Part shown: piece after piece, positions 1 through 6,240 of the stretch
How positions within the stretch are numbered: the first letter of the stretch is position 1
How the letters are laid out: each line of letters opens with the position of its first letter
Assembly (NCBI GenBank): GCA_001778455.1
Contig: MFGX01000014.1
Span: 20,791 to 34,289, forward strand
Direction of reading: 5' to 3'
Source of the DNA: Candidatus Fraserbacteria bacterium RBG_16_55_9
GTDB taxonomy: Bacteria > Bipolaricaulota > Bipolaricaulia > RBG-16-55-9
Length of the DNA stretch: 13,499 nucleotides
The notes under the pieces: model-generated
Database searches by the model: none
What the model saw: only the letters and a program-made list of their open reading frames with translations
What the model was told of the DNA's origin: nothing
Translations under genes and position numbers: made by a program

Positions 1-507
1 ATCGCACGACGCTTCAACAGCCGGTTTGGAGATTACTTCCCCGAACCTGAGGGGATCTTGAGCGAAGCGCCTCGGGTCATGTCTCTTGCGGACCCCGCGA
101 GGAAGATGAGCAAGAGTTATGGTGAAAAGCACGCCATTAACCTCATGGAGCCGGAAGATTCGATTCAAGGGAAGATCAAGACGGCTGTCACAGATGTGGG
201 TCCGCGCGGGTCAAAGATGAGCCCCGGAGTTGAGAATCTATTCTCGCTCCTCAAGCTCTCTGCTCCCCCGGCCATCTATGAGGAGTTCAAGGCAGAGTAT
301 GGTCGGGGCGCACTGAAGTATGAGGCGTTAAAGCGTGCGCTCTTTGAGCACTTGATGGAAGAGCTTCATCCCATCCGTGAACGACGCCGGAAACTTCGCG
401 AAAGTGATGCCAAAGCTGTGCTAAAAGTTGGCGCGGCGAAGGCGGGACAGACCGCTCGGCAGACGCTCCAGGAGGTCCGCCGACGCATCGGAGTAGGTCG
501 CCTCTAA
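1..507 (+). CDS. trpS: Tryptophan--tRNA ligase, C-terminal part (5' end outside window)
   Basis: Class I aminoacyl-tRNA synthetase that charges tRNA-Trp in the cytoplasm. The reading frame is open from the first base of the window to TAA at 505-507, giving 168 residues, about half of a usual TrpRS of roughly 330. The KMSKS signature is present verbatim (encoded near 103-117, within RKMSKSYGEK), preceded by VMSLADP, as is usual in TrpRS. It is followed by the typical IKTAVTD and P-G-V-E-N-L segments of the C-terminal helical domain, and the end is rich in Arg/Lys. TyrRS is the nearest alternative, but the context around KMSKS and the SIQGKIKTAVTD stretch fit TrpRS. The gene runs toward the minus-strand metalloprotease gene, and the candidate RNA at 601-755 starts 93 bases after its stop. 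Confidence 0.93.
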   Translation: MARRFNSRFGDYFPEPEGILSEAPRVMSLADPARKMSKSYGEKHAINLMEPEDSIQGKIKTAVTDVGPRGSKMSPGVENLFSLLKLSAPPAIYEEFKAEYGRGALKYEALKRALFEHLMEELHPIRERRRKLRESDAKAVLKVGAAKAGQTARQTLQEVRRRIGVGRL

Positions 508-600
508 ATCCAGAAATCTAGCTTCTGCAGGTCATTCCTACCGATCCATGGCTTTTCTTTTAACGTTTTTTTAACGCTCGAGATGTAGAGTAGAAGTAAC

Positions 601-755
601 GGAGGGGTCTGGCTAGGCAGGGATACCCTAAGATGGGGTAGAATCGCATTACCATCGGAGTTTTGTCACTGTCGAACACCTCCAGACGGTGAATTTTTCT
701 CCGGTGGTAGGGCATGGGGGGACACGCGGTTCGAGACTGCAAGCCAGACCCTTCT
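601..755 (+). ncRNA. Candidate structured RNA, long rod-shaped fold, unknown family
   Basis: The stretch folds on itself over its whole length. Outer stem: 601-614 with 742-755 (14 pairs). Next: 617-620 with 737-740 (4), 641-647 with 726-732 (7), 651-660 with 699-708 (10), and apical 666-673 with 685-692 (8), with an 11-base loop at 674-684. A side hairpin 624-628/636-640 sits on the 5' side. Of the 43 rod pairs, five are wobbles (601/755, 604/752, 644/729, 655/704, 670/688). All five read G-U in a plus-strand RNA and would be C-A mismatches in a minus-strand RNA, which argues for the plus strand. Size and rod shape recall 6S RNA, but I recognise no 6S sequence motif. An SRP tip (GGAAGCAGC), tmRNA ends and RNase P motifs are absent. 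No clear promoter or T-tract terminator was found. It could also be part of the trpS 3' UTR or a decayed inverted-repeat element. Confidence 0.5.
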
Positions 756-757
756 CT

Positions 758-2371
758 TTATGAACACGAAAGCGGCAGAAGCCGCTGGAGTTGTTGCAAA
801 GACCCCGGAGTGAATTGGGGGATGATCCCTGGACTTGCAGGCGAGACGTCGGCGTTGGCGGACATGATGTCCGAACTGTTCTGCGATGTGTGATTGAGCC
901 CGAACAGATGCCCGAGTTCGTGAGAGGCCACAGTCGCCAATACGATATGCACTGAGCTGCCGAAGACGATGGGACCACTCACGCGAACAAAGCTTCCCAG
1001 GTAAACACGGCCTGTCCCAAAGCGAAACCCCAGAGGTGCTTGGCCCAGGATGCTCCCTCGATTCTCGCTACCGAAGAGAACTGTGGCGTAGCCCCGTGAG
1101 GGCTTGGCAAAGGTGAAGCGGACATTCACACTTCGATATTGGTCGTCCATAACCCGTTTCATCTGCGGCAAAAAGCTGTGTTCGATCTCCTCGGTGCTAA
1201 GCCCCGTCAGGTCCCCGAGGAGGGGCAGCGCGTCGTCTCGGATCTCCAGGACGACGAACTGGCCACATCGATTGAGAGCAGGACCTAAATCTATAGCAAG
1301 CACCGATGCGTTGTTCTCCTCGTCCAGTTCGGGAATCCGCCCGGCCGAATCGGCCCGGACCCGGATGAGCCGCTCCCCTTGCTCTGCAACCCAAGACGAC
1401 TCAAGCTGGATGGTCCCAGAAGCAGCCAGTTCCGATACAGGCAGAACCGCGATGGTCTGTCCATCCGCTTGGAACGAGACTTGGAATCCAGAGGCTCCTC
1501 CTTGGCCCTGGTTGACAACCGTTGCACGGAGTGTCGCCTTTTCTCCTGGTTGAGGTGCGGGTGGATCGAGCTGAATCTCCCTGACGCCAAGATCGGCTCC
1601 CGTCGGGTCGAGGGTCGAGATATCTACGATTTGTGTGAGGGTATTGTTACCCTCTTCGGCCTCGCTGATAGCTCCAAAGGGATCCACGTTCAAGCGGACG
1701 ACTTGTTCACCCTCCACGGCAGTCCAACTGCTCTCGATGGTCTGTTCTTCTTGGCTCTTGAGTCCTGTGAGGAAGCGAGTGGTGATCGTTCCCCGCCCCA
1801 CGCTGATCCGCACGGCGAAATTGCTGAGAACATCCTGGACACCCAGATTTCGTACCGTGGCAGCAATTCGCGTCTGTTGTCCGGGCTTAGGGTGTTCGGG
1901 CGTGAGGGCGAGTCTAGAGAAAGCCAGGTCGGCACCGAACGTGAATTGCGTTGAGAGAATATTGTTCTCTTCGTTGGCTTCCTCAACGCGGCTGGGAAAA
2001 TCTACTTCCACGCGAATGTTTTGTATACCCGCAGCCACAACCCAAGGCACCTCGATCCGGATTTCTCCCTGAGACTTGAGCTCAGCAACGAACTGCGAAT
2101 TCTGAAGGCGCTCATTGACTTTGAGAAGCACCCAGAACCCTCTCGCATCTGCCAGGCCTTGATTGGCAACGGTTGCGATGATCTGTGCAGGATCAGCAGG
2201 ATGTACATCCGTGGGGAGCACTTCCAAGCGAGTCGGTGTCAGGTCGGGCAGAGGAGTCGCTGCGGGTTGTGCCCCTTGCGTTTCCGGCATGGGGCTCCCG
2301 CTAAAGAGCAGCGCCAGAATGGCCATTCTTACGATAACGTCTCGCACGTGCCCTGCGATTTTCACTGTCAT
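758..2371 (-). CDS. Secreted CARDB-repeat protein with C-terminal metzincin-type metalloprotease domain
   Basis: 537 residues. A basic, then hydrophobic N-terminus (about 1-35, core MAILALLF) looks like a signal peptide. Three CARDB-type beta-sandwich repeats follow at about 42-145, 147-253 and 258-362. Each starts with a (P/A)DL segment, contains an (A/R)ATV.N.G-like strand and ends with an E-x-x-E-x-N-N motif (EANEENN, EAEEGNN, ELDEENN). The C-terminal domain (about 365-537) has HELGHLFGLNH at 484-494, the HExxHxxGxxH zinc site of metzincins (His484, Glu485, His488, His494), and SDIM with Met503 as the probable Met-turn. CARDB domains usually mediate cell-surface adhesion, so an extracellular, surface-displayed zinc protease is inferred; the substrate is unknown. 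The ATG overlaps the serS stop (ATGA, 2368-2371), implying co-transcription and coupling. A possible SD (GGAGG, 2387-2391) is rather far, at 15 bases. Confidence 0.85.
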   Translation of the reverse strand: MTVKIAGHVRDVIVRMAILALLFSGSPMPETQGAQPAATPLPDLTPTRLEVLPTDVHPADPAQIIATVANQGLADARGFWVLLKVNERLQNSQFVAELKSQGEIRIEVPWVVAAGIQNIRVEVDFPSRVEEANEENNILSTQFTFGADLAFSRLALTPEHPKPGQQTRIAATVRNLGVQDVLSNFAVRISVGRGTITTRFLTGLKSQEEQTIESSWTAVEGEQVVRLNVDPFGAISEAEEGNNTLTQIVDISTLDPTGADLGVREIQLDPPAPQPGEKATLRATVVNQGQGGASGFQVSFQADGQTIAVLPVSELAASGTIQLESSWVAEQGERLIRVRADSAGRIPELDEENNASVLAIDLGPALNRCGQFVVLEIRDDALPLLGDLTGLSTEEIEHSFLPQMKRVMDDQYRSVNVRFTFAKPSRGYATVLFGSENRGSILGQAPLGFRFGTGRVYLGSFVRVSGPIVFGSSVHIVLATVASHELGHLFGLNHTSQNSSDIMSANADVSPASPGIIPQFTPGSLQQLQRLLPLSCS

Positions 2372-3645
2372 GGCTGAATTACACTTCCTCCCACGTAATC
2401 TCTCAATACTTCGGGAATGACGACGGATCCATCGGCGCGCTGATTCGTTTCCAATAGGGCGCTCAAGAGTCGAGAAGTCGCCAATGCTGAACCGTTAAGG
2501 GTATGGACGTACTCCGGCTTGGCCCCCGGTTCAGGACGATAGCGGATGCTGCCGCGTCGGGCCTGGTAGTCCGTGCAATTGCTGCAGGAAGAGACTTCAT
2601 AGTAGCGTCTTTGAGAGGGGATCCATACCTCGAGATCGTACGTCTTCGCAGACTGCGCAGCGATATCGCTTGTGGGGAGCAATACCACACGGTAATGAAG
2701 ATCTAGTGGCTGTAAGACGGCCTCCGCATCTCGGACTAGACTCTCGAGTTCGTCAAACGAATCTTCCGCGCGGGTAAACTTGAAGAGCTCGACTTTGTTG
2801 AATTGGTGCATCCGAATGAGTCCGCGCTCCTCTTCGCCTGCAGCTCCTGCCTCGCGGCGGAAGCAAGCGGTGTAAGCCATGTACTTAAGAGGCAGTTGAC
2901 TGGCTTCCAGGATCTCGTCTCGGTGGAGGCTGCAGAGCAGTGTCTCCGCCGTCGGGTTCAAGTAGAGATCGTCTTTCTCGATGTAATAAACATCGTCTTT
3001 GAACTTAGGCAACTGAGAAGCGGTGAACATTGTCTCGGAGTTTCCGAGGTAGGGGGGTAGTATGGGCGTGTAGCCCGTCTGTGTAAAGTGGAAGTCCAAG
3101 AAGAAGTTGATCAAGGCCATCTCCAAGCGTGCGCCCCAGCCCTTGTAAAGGGGGAAACGGGCCCCCGCGATGCGCGCCGCTCGTGGGAAGTCGAGTATTC
3201 CCAATTCTTCGCCCAAATCGAGGTGATGCTTGGGTTCAAATTCGAACGTAGGCAGAGTCTTGTGCTCACGCACCACAATCTTGTCCTCCTTGCGCATGCT
3301 AACGGGTACGCTCTCGTGGGGCAGGTTGGGAAGGCGTATGAGCAGATTGTTCAGCTCTTCCTCCGTAGCAGCCAGTTCGTCCTCTAGCGTTTTGATCCGC
3401 TCGGCCGTCTGGCGCATCTCACGGATGCGCGCTTGAGCTTCCTCTTCGCGCTGGGCGGTCTTAAAGCGGGCAATCTCCTCTGACGCTTTGTTACGTTGAT
3501 TCTTGAGCGTCTCCACCTCTTGGATCGACTTACGCCGACGTTCATCGAGCAAGAGCAAGCGGTCCAGGCTCAGAGCCGGATCGCGTGCCTTGAGCTTATT
3601 TTCGATCTCTTTGGGTTGTTCGCGAATTGCCTTTATGTCCAGCAT
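2368..3645 (-). CDS. serS: Serine--tRNA ligase
   Basis: Class II synthetase charging tRNA-Ser (and tRNA-Sec where present). The 425 residues match the usual bacterial length. The start at MLDIKAIRE is typical of the family; the frame stays open further upstream, but that part is unrelated and lies antisense to rnpA. An N-terminal coiled-coil arm spans about residues 25-105, rich in Glu/Lys/Arg. The catalytic core contains PTAETLLCSLHRDEIL, motif 2 as CFRREAGAAG..RGLIRMHQFNKVE, and motif 3 with NGSALATSRLLSALLE. It is transcribed divergently from rnpA and overlaps the metalloprotease gene downstream by four bases, so the pair is probably one operon. A promoter-like pair lies so close to the ATG that the message may be leaderless; AAGG five to six bases before the ATG is a weak alternative ribosome-binding site. 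Confidence 0.96.
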   Translation of the reverse strand: MLDIKAIREQPKEIENKLKARDPALSLDRLLLLDERRRKSIQEVETLKNQRNKASEEIARFKTAQREEEAQARIREMRQTAERIKTLEDELAATEEELNNLLIRLPNLPHESVPVSMRKEDKIVVREHKTLPTFEFEPKHHLDLGEELGILDFPRAARIAGARFPLYKGWGARLEMALINFFLDFHFTQTGYTPILPPYLGNSETMFTASQLPKFKDDVYYIEKDDLYLNPTAETLLCSLHRDEILEASQLPLKYMAYTACFRREAGAAGEEERGLIRMHQFNKVELFKFTRAEDSFDELESLVRDAEAVLQPLDLHYRVVLLPTSDIAAQSAKTYDLEVWIPSQRRYYEVSSCSNCTDYQARRGSIRYRPEPGAKPEYVHTLNGSALATSRLLSALLETNQRADGSVVIPEVLRDYVGGSVIQP

Positions 3646-3651
3646 GGGAAC

Positions 3652-3682
3652 CTTATAACCTATATTTCTTAGATTGTGACAA
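3652..3682 (-). promoter_or_regulatory. Candidate serS promoter, possibly giving a leaderless mRNA
   Basis: On the minus strand, TTGTCA (3682-3677, one mismatch to TTGACA) and TATAAG (3657-3652, one mismatch to TATAAT) are separated by 19 bases. Only six bases lie between TATAAG and the serS ATG, so transcription would begin at or next to the start codon. The spacer is longer than the optimal 17, which lowers confidence. Confidence 0.4.
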
Positions 3683-3716
3683 CCATTGTAACGATGAGAG
3701 CCACAGTTGACAACTG
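3674..3716. promoter_or_regulatory. Two short dyads sharing TGACAAC between serS and rnpA
   Basis: TTGT-G-ACAA at 3674-3682 and CAGTTG-A-CAACTG at 3704-3716 are perfect dyads around a single central base. Both contain TGACAAC (3677-3683 and 3708-3714), and their centres are 32 bases apart, about three helical turns. The first overlaps the candidate serS -35 box. They could be operators for a dimeric regulator of the divergent pair, but short dyads also occur by chance and no regulator is visible in the window. Confidence 0.25.
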
Positions 3717-3762
3717 GAAGTCTCTTCTTTCCCGCTTGCAATCTGAAGATCGGCCATCCAAG

Positions 3763-4119
3763 ATGAAAGAAGCTATGCCCCAATCCCAACGCTTTCAGCG
3801 GATTCATCGACTCACCAGGGGGGCCGACTTTGAGAGAGCCTATCAGACCGGAAGGCTCATCCAAAACGAGCACTTTCGCATCTATGTGCTCGGCCAGGAG
3901 GAGGGTTCGCCTCCGAGGTTGGGGCTCTCTGTGACCAAGAGGCTGGGCAAGGCCAACGTGCGCAATCGCCTCAAGCGGTGGATTCGGGAGTGGTTCCGCA
4001 CTCACAAGGAGGAGTTGAGCAACCTTGCGCTGGTGGTCCAACCCAAGCCTCCTGCCGCGCGCCTGGACCACAAGGCTCTATTGGAGAGCGCACAGAGGCT
4101 GATCGCTTCGTTAAAGTGA
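3763..4119 (+). CDS. rnpA: Ribonuclease P protein component
   Basis: Small basic protein that binds RNase P RNA and helps it mature tRNA 5' ends. About 118 residues from the ATG at 3763, or 114 from the ATG at 3775, the usual size. Family landmarks: RLTRGADFERAYQTG near the N-terminus, then PRLGLSVTKRLGKANVRNRLKRWIREWFR, which contains the RNR signature (A-x-V-R-N-R-x-K-R-x-x-R-E), then a C-terminal L-A-L-V-V-Q-P-K strand and a final helix. The frame is open upstream to a GTG at 3676, but that extension is not RnpA-like. Neither ATG has a strong Shine-Dalgarno sequence; AAAGAAG precedes 3775. Unusually, neither rpmH nor yidC flanks it: serS is divergent upstream and greA follows 142 bases downstream. 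A hairpin (4120-4154) starts directly after the stop. Confidence 0.93.
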   Translation: MKEAMPQSQRFQRIHRLTRGADFERAYQTGRLIQNEHFRIYVLGQEEGSPPRLGLSVTKRLGKANVRNRLKRWIREWFRTHKEELSNLALVVQPKPPAARLDHKALLESAQRLIASLK

Positions 4120-4154
4120 ATTGTGCAATTCCGAGCAGGCTCCGTTTGCACGAT
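4120..4154 (+). repeat. Hairpin directly after rnpA, overlapping the greA -35 region
   Basis: Bases 4120-4128 pair with 4146-4154 (nine pairs, one U-G wobble). The 17-base loop contains a small GAGC/GCTC inverted repeat at 4133-4142. A competing palindrome, GAATTG-TG-CAATTC (4118-4131), shares the 5' arm. There is no T-run after it, so it is not a classical terminator. It may stabilise the rnpA 3' end or serve as an operator, since its 3' arm overlaps the -35 region of the greA promoter. Confidence 0.4.
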
Positions 4155-4174
4155 AGAGGCATCTTTGCTATACT
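4145..4174 (+). promoter_or_regulatory. Candidate extended -10 promoter for greA and the genes after it
   Basis: TATACT (4169-4174, one mismatch to consensus) is preceded by TG at 4166-4167 with one base between, an extended -10 element. The -35 is weaker: TTTGCA (4145-4150) with an 18-base spacer, or TTGCAC (4146-4151) with 17. The start would fall near 4181, leaving a leader of about 80 bases before the greA ATG. It is the best promoter candidate found upstream of the long plus-strand gene run. Confidence 0.55.
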
Positions 4175-4250
4175 CTGTGCACTTCGAACCATAAATGAAT
4201 TTCCCTTGACCTTTTCTGTCTATAGAATCTATCTCCGTCGAGGGCCAAGG

Positions 4251-4256
4251 AAGGAG
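4251..4256 (+). promoter_or_regulatory. Strong Shine-Dalgarno site of greA
   Basis: AAGGAG ends five bases before the ATG at 4262, an almost ideal arrangement that fixes the greA start. Confidence 0.8.
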
Positions 4257-4261
4257 AGGGC

Positions 4262-4747
4262 ATGGAAGAGTTGGACGAGATTGTACTAACAAAAGAGGGC
4301 TACGAACTAAAGAAGAAGGAATTGGAAGAGTACCGCCGCATTCTCCATGAGGAGATCCCGAGGAGCCTGAAGGTAGCCAAAGAGCATGGCGGCGAGCTCC
4401 GTGAAAACAAAGAGTTTCTCGATATTCAGACGGAAAAGGAGTTCTACGAGTCGGAGGTTCGTCGACTGGAGGAACTTCTCGATCGCGCCAAAGTCATCGA
4501 CGAGACGAGCATCAGCACCAAGACCGTTGGGATCGGTACTCGCGTTACGCTCAAGGACATGTCCCGCAAGGGGCAGGTCACGTACGAGTTGGTCAGCCAG
4601 GCTGAGGTGGATCTGGAAGCAAACAAGATCTCCATCAGCTCCCCTTTGGGCAAGGTACTCGTGGGGCGTAAGCGCGGTGAGGTGATCGAGCTAGAGACTC
4701 CAGCGGGCAAGGTCCGTTACAGCATCATGGGTATTCAGAGAGGCTAG
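4262..4747 (+). CDS. greA: Transcription elongation factor GreA
   Basis: Rescues backtracked RNA polymerase by entering its secondary channel and stimulating transcript cleavage. 161 residues, the normal length. The N-terminal coiled-coil hairpin (about 1-80) begins with L-T-x-E-G-Y-E-x-L-K-x-E-L-E. It carries GELRENKEF at the tip, equivalent to GDLKENAEY of E. coli GreA; the two acidic tip residues are Glu and Glu instead of Asp and Glu, which GreB-like members also show. The C-terminal FKBP-like domain contains VGIGTRVTLKD, YELVSQAEVD, ISISSPLGKVLVGRKRGEVIE and a final VRYSIMGI strand. It has an excellent ribosome-binding site and an upstream extended -10 promoter. It ends one base before the lysS GTG, so the two are almost certainly co-expressed; greA-lysS neighbours recur in several bacterial groups. 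Confidence 0.96.
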   Translation: MEELDEIVLTKEGYELKKKELEEYRRILHEEIPRSLKVAKEHGGELRENKEFLDIQTEKEFYESEVRRLEELLDRAKVIDETSISTKTVGIGTRVTLKDMSRKGQVTYELVSQAEVDLEANKISISSPLGKVLVGRKRGEVIELETPAGKVRYSIMGIQRG

Positions 4748-4748
4748 T

Positions 4749-6233
4749 GTGCCTGAGGCGCTGCGCGAGGAGAGATTACGAAAGCTCGAAGAGCTTCGCG
4801 CCCGAGGGATCAATCCCTATCCCACCCAGTACAGTTCCACTCATGTCTTGGGGCAGCTCCATCAGGAGTTCAAAGCCCTTCCATCGGGGGAAGAGACCCC
4901 AGCACACGTACAGGTTGCCGGGAGGATCACCGCGCGGCGGGTCATGGGGGGGGCCTCGTTCTATGATCTGCGTGATCAGAGCGGGCGCATTCAACTCCAC
5001 GCGACCCAAGACCTCTTAGGGCCAGAGCGCTACCAGCTGTTTACAGATCTGGAGATCGGCGACTTCGTCGGTGTGGCTGGGAACATCTTTCGCACCAAGC
5101 GGGGCGAACTCTCTGTTCGAGTGGAAGATTTTCAGATATTGGCGAAAGCACTGCGCTCTCTCCCCGAAAAGTGGCATGGCCTGACGGATGTGGAGACTCG
5201 CTATCGCCAACGCTACCTCGATCTGATCGCCAACGAAGCAGCGAGGCAGGCCTTCATCACCCGCACGAAGGCGGTCACGGCGATGCGCCGCTTTCTTGAT
5301 GGGCAAGGCTTTTTGGAGGTCGAGACCCCCATCTTGCAGCCTCTCTACGGCGGCGCTTTTGCTCGGCCCTTCACGGCGTTTCATAATGAGCTAAAGCAGA
5401 CTCTTTATTTACGCATCTCAGATGAACTTTATTTGAAACGTCTGATCATTGGCGGTTTCGAGAAGGTGTACGAGATCGGTAAAGACTTCCGCAACGAAGG
5501 GATTTCCACGACGAACAATCCCGAGTTTACGATGATGGAGTGCTATCAGGCCTATGCTGACTATCGCGACATGATGGCTTTGGCAGAACAGATGTCCTAC
5601 TCGATCGCTCAGGAGCTTGGCAAGACCCGGCTCACCTATCAAGGTCATGAGATCGACTTGACCCCTCCCTGGCGTCGATGGGCGCTTCGAGAAGCCATTC
5701 TCGAGAACACGGGTCTTGACATCGAGAAGTATTCGACCACGGAGAGCCTCCAGAAGGCTATCGCACAGAAGAAGCTCCGGTTGGAGCTTAAGCCTACCTG
5801 GGGACAGCTCGTGGATGAGCTCCTCAGCGAGTATGTGGAGTCGAAACTGATCCAGCCCACGTTCTTGCTCGATTACCCTCTGGAGATCTCCCCGCTGGCG
5901 AAGAGGAAGCCCGGTGCGCCGCAGTGGGTCGAGCGATTTGAATTTTTCATTGGGGGAATGGAGCTGGGGAACTCCTTCTCGGAACTCAATGACCCTCTCG
6001 ATCAGCGCGAGCGCTTTCGACTACAAGAAGAGCGGCGGCGCAAGGGCGACGAAGAGGCGCCTGCTCTGGATGAGGACTTTTTGATGGCGATGGAGTATGG
6101 TATGCCGCCCACAGGGGGGCTTGGCGTGGGGGTTGACCGTGTGGCGATGCTTTTTACGGACACACTCTCTATTCGCGATGTGATCCTGTTTCCTGCTCTA
6201 CGCCCTAGGCCCAAAGAAGAAGAAAGGAGCTGA
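4749..6233 (+). CDS. lysS: Lysine--tRNA ligase, class II
   Basis: Charges tRNA-Lys. 494 residues, typical for class II LysRS. The N-terminal helix REERLRKLEELRARGINPYP is characteristic. An OB-fold anticodon-binding domain follows (about 55-150, with VAGRITARRVMGGASFYDLRD). The catalytic domain has RYRQRYLDL, the RPFTAFHNELKQTLYLRISDELYLKRLIIGGFEKVYEIG block, motif 2 as FRNEG...NNPEFTMMECYQAY, and motif 3 as GMPPTGGLGVGVDRVAML near the C-terminus. The start is GTG at 4749, one base after the greA stop. Without its own strong ribosome-binding site, translation is likely coupled. A run of eight G (4946-4953) lies in the OB-fold region, but the frame is intact there. The following thiolase-like gene starts seven bases after the stop. 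Confidence 0.96.
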   Translation: MPEALREERLRKLEELRARGINPYPTQYSSTHVLGQLHQEFKALPSGEETPAHVQVAGRITARRVMGGASFYDLRDQSGRIQLHATQDLLGPERYQLFTDLEIGDFVGVAGNIFRTKRGELSVRVEDFQILAKALRSLPEKWHGLTDVETRYRQRYLDLIANEAARQAFITRTKAVTAMRRFLDGQGFLEVETPILQPLYGGAFARPFTAFHNELKQTLYLRISDELYLKRLIIGGFEKVYEIGKDFRNEGISTTNNPEFTMMECYQAYADYRDMMALAEQMSYSIAQELGKTRLTYQGHEIDLTPPWRRWALREAILENTGLDIEKYSTTESLQKAIAQKKLRLELKPTWGQLVDELLSEYVESKLIQPTFLLDYPLEISPLAKRKPGAPQWVERFEFFIGGMELGNSFSELNDPLDQRERFRLQEERRRKGDEEAPALDEDFLMAMEYGMPPTGGLGVGVDRVAMLFTDTLSIRDVILFPALRPRPKEEERS

Positions 6234-6240
6234 TGGCTGG

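Noticed and set aside
511..572. Terminator for trpS (CAGAA/TTCTG hairpin and later T-runs)
   Set aside because: The five-pair stem is weak and the T-runs start 25 or more bases later, so it does not form a standard terminator.
560..742. Minus-strand open frame of 60 codons in the trpS/metalloprotease gap
   Set aside because: It overlaps the strongly base-paired region, has no convincing ribosome-binding site and resembles no family I know; the pairing explains the sequence better.
720..745. tRNA T-arm-like string GGTTCGAGAC
   Set aside because: No matching acceptor stem, anticodon arm or D-arm at the right distances; these bases pair instead with 641-647 and 617-620.
601..755. MITE or insertion-element remnant
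   Set aside because: No target-site duplication was seen at the edges, and the one-sided G-U pattern fits an RNA better; a genome-wide copy count would be needed to exclude it.
771..786. GC-rich hairpin AGCGGC-AGAA-GCCGCT as a terminator
   Set aside because: It lies in the last codons of the metalloprotease gene and no T-run follows on either strand; it may still help end the candidate plus-strand RNA.
3646..4071. N-terminal extension of serS
   Set aside because: The frame is open but the extension is antisense to rnpA and not SerRS-like; MLDIKAIRE at 3645 is the canonical start.
4206..4228. TTGACC plus TATAGA/TAGAAT as a second greA promoter
   Set aside because: The spacer is only 9 to 11 bases, too short for a sigma-70 promoter.
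4946..4953. Run of eight G in lysS as a phase-variable tract or frameshift
   Set aside because: The lysS frame continues through it with conserved flanking residues, and a housekeeping synthetase is an unlikely phase-variable gene.
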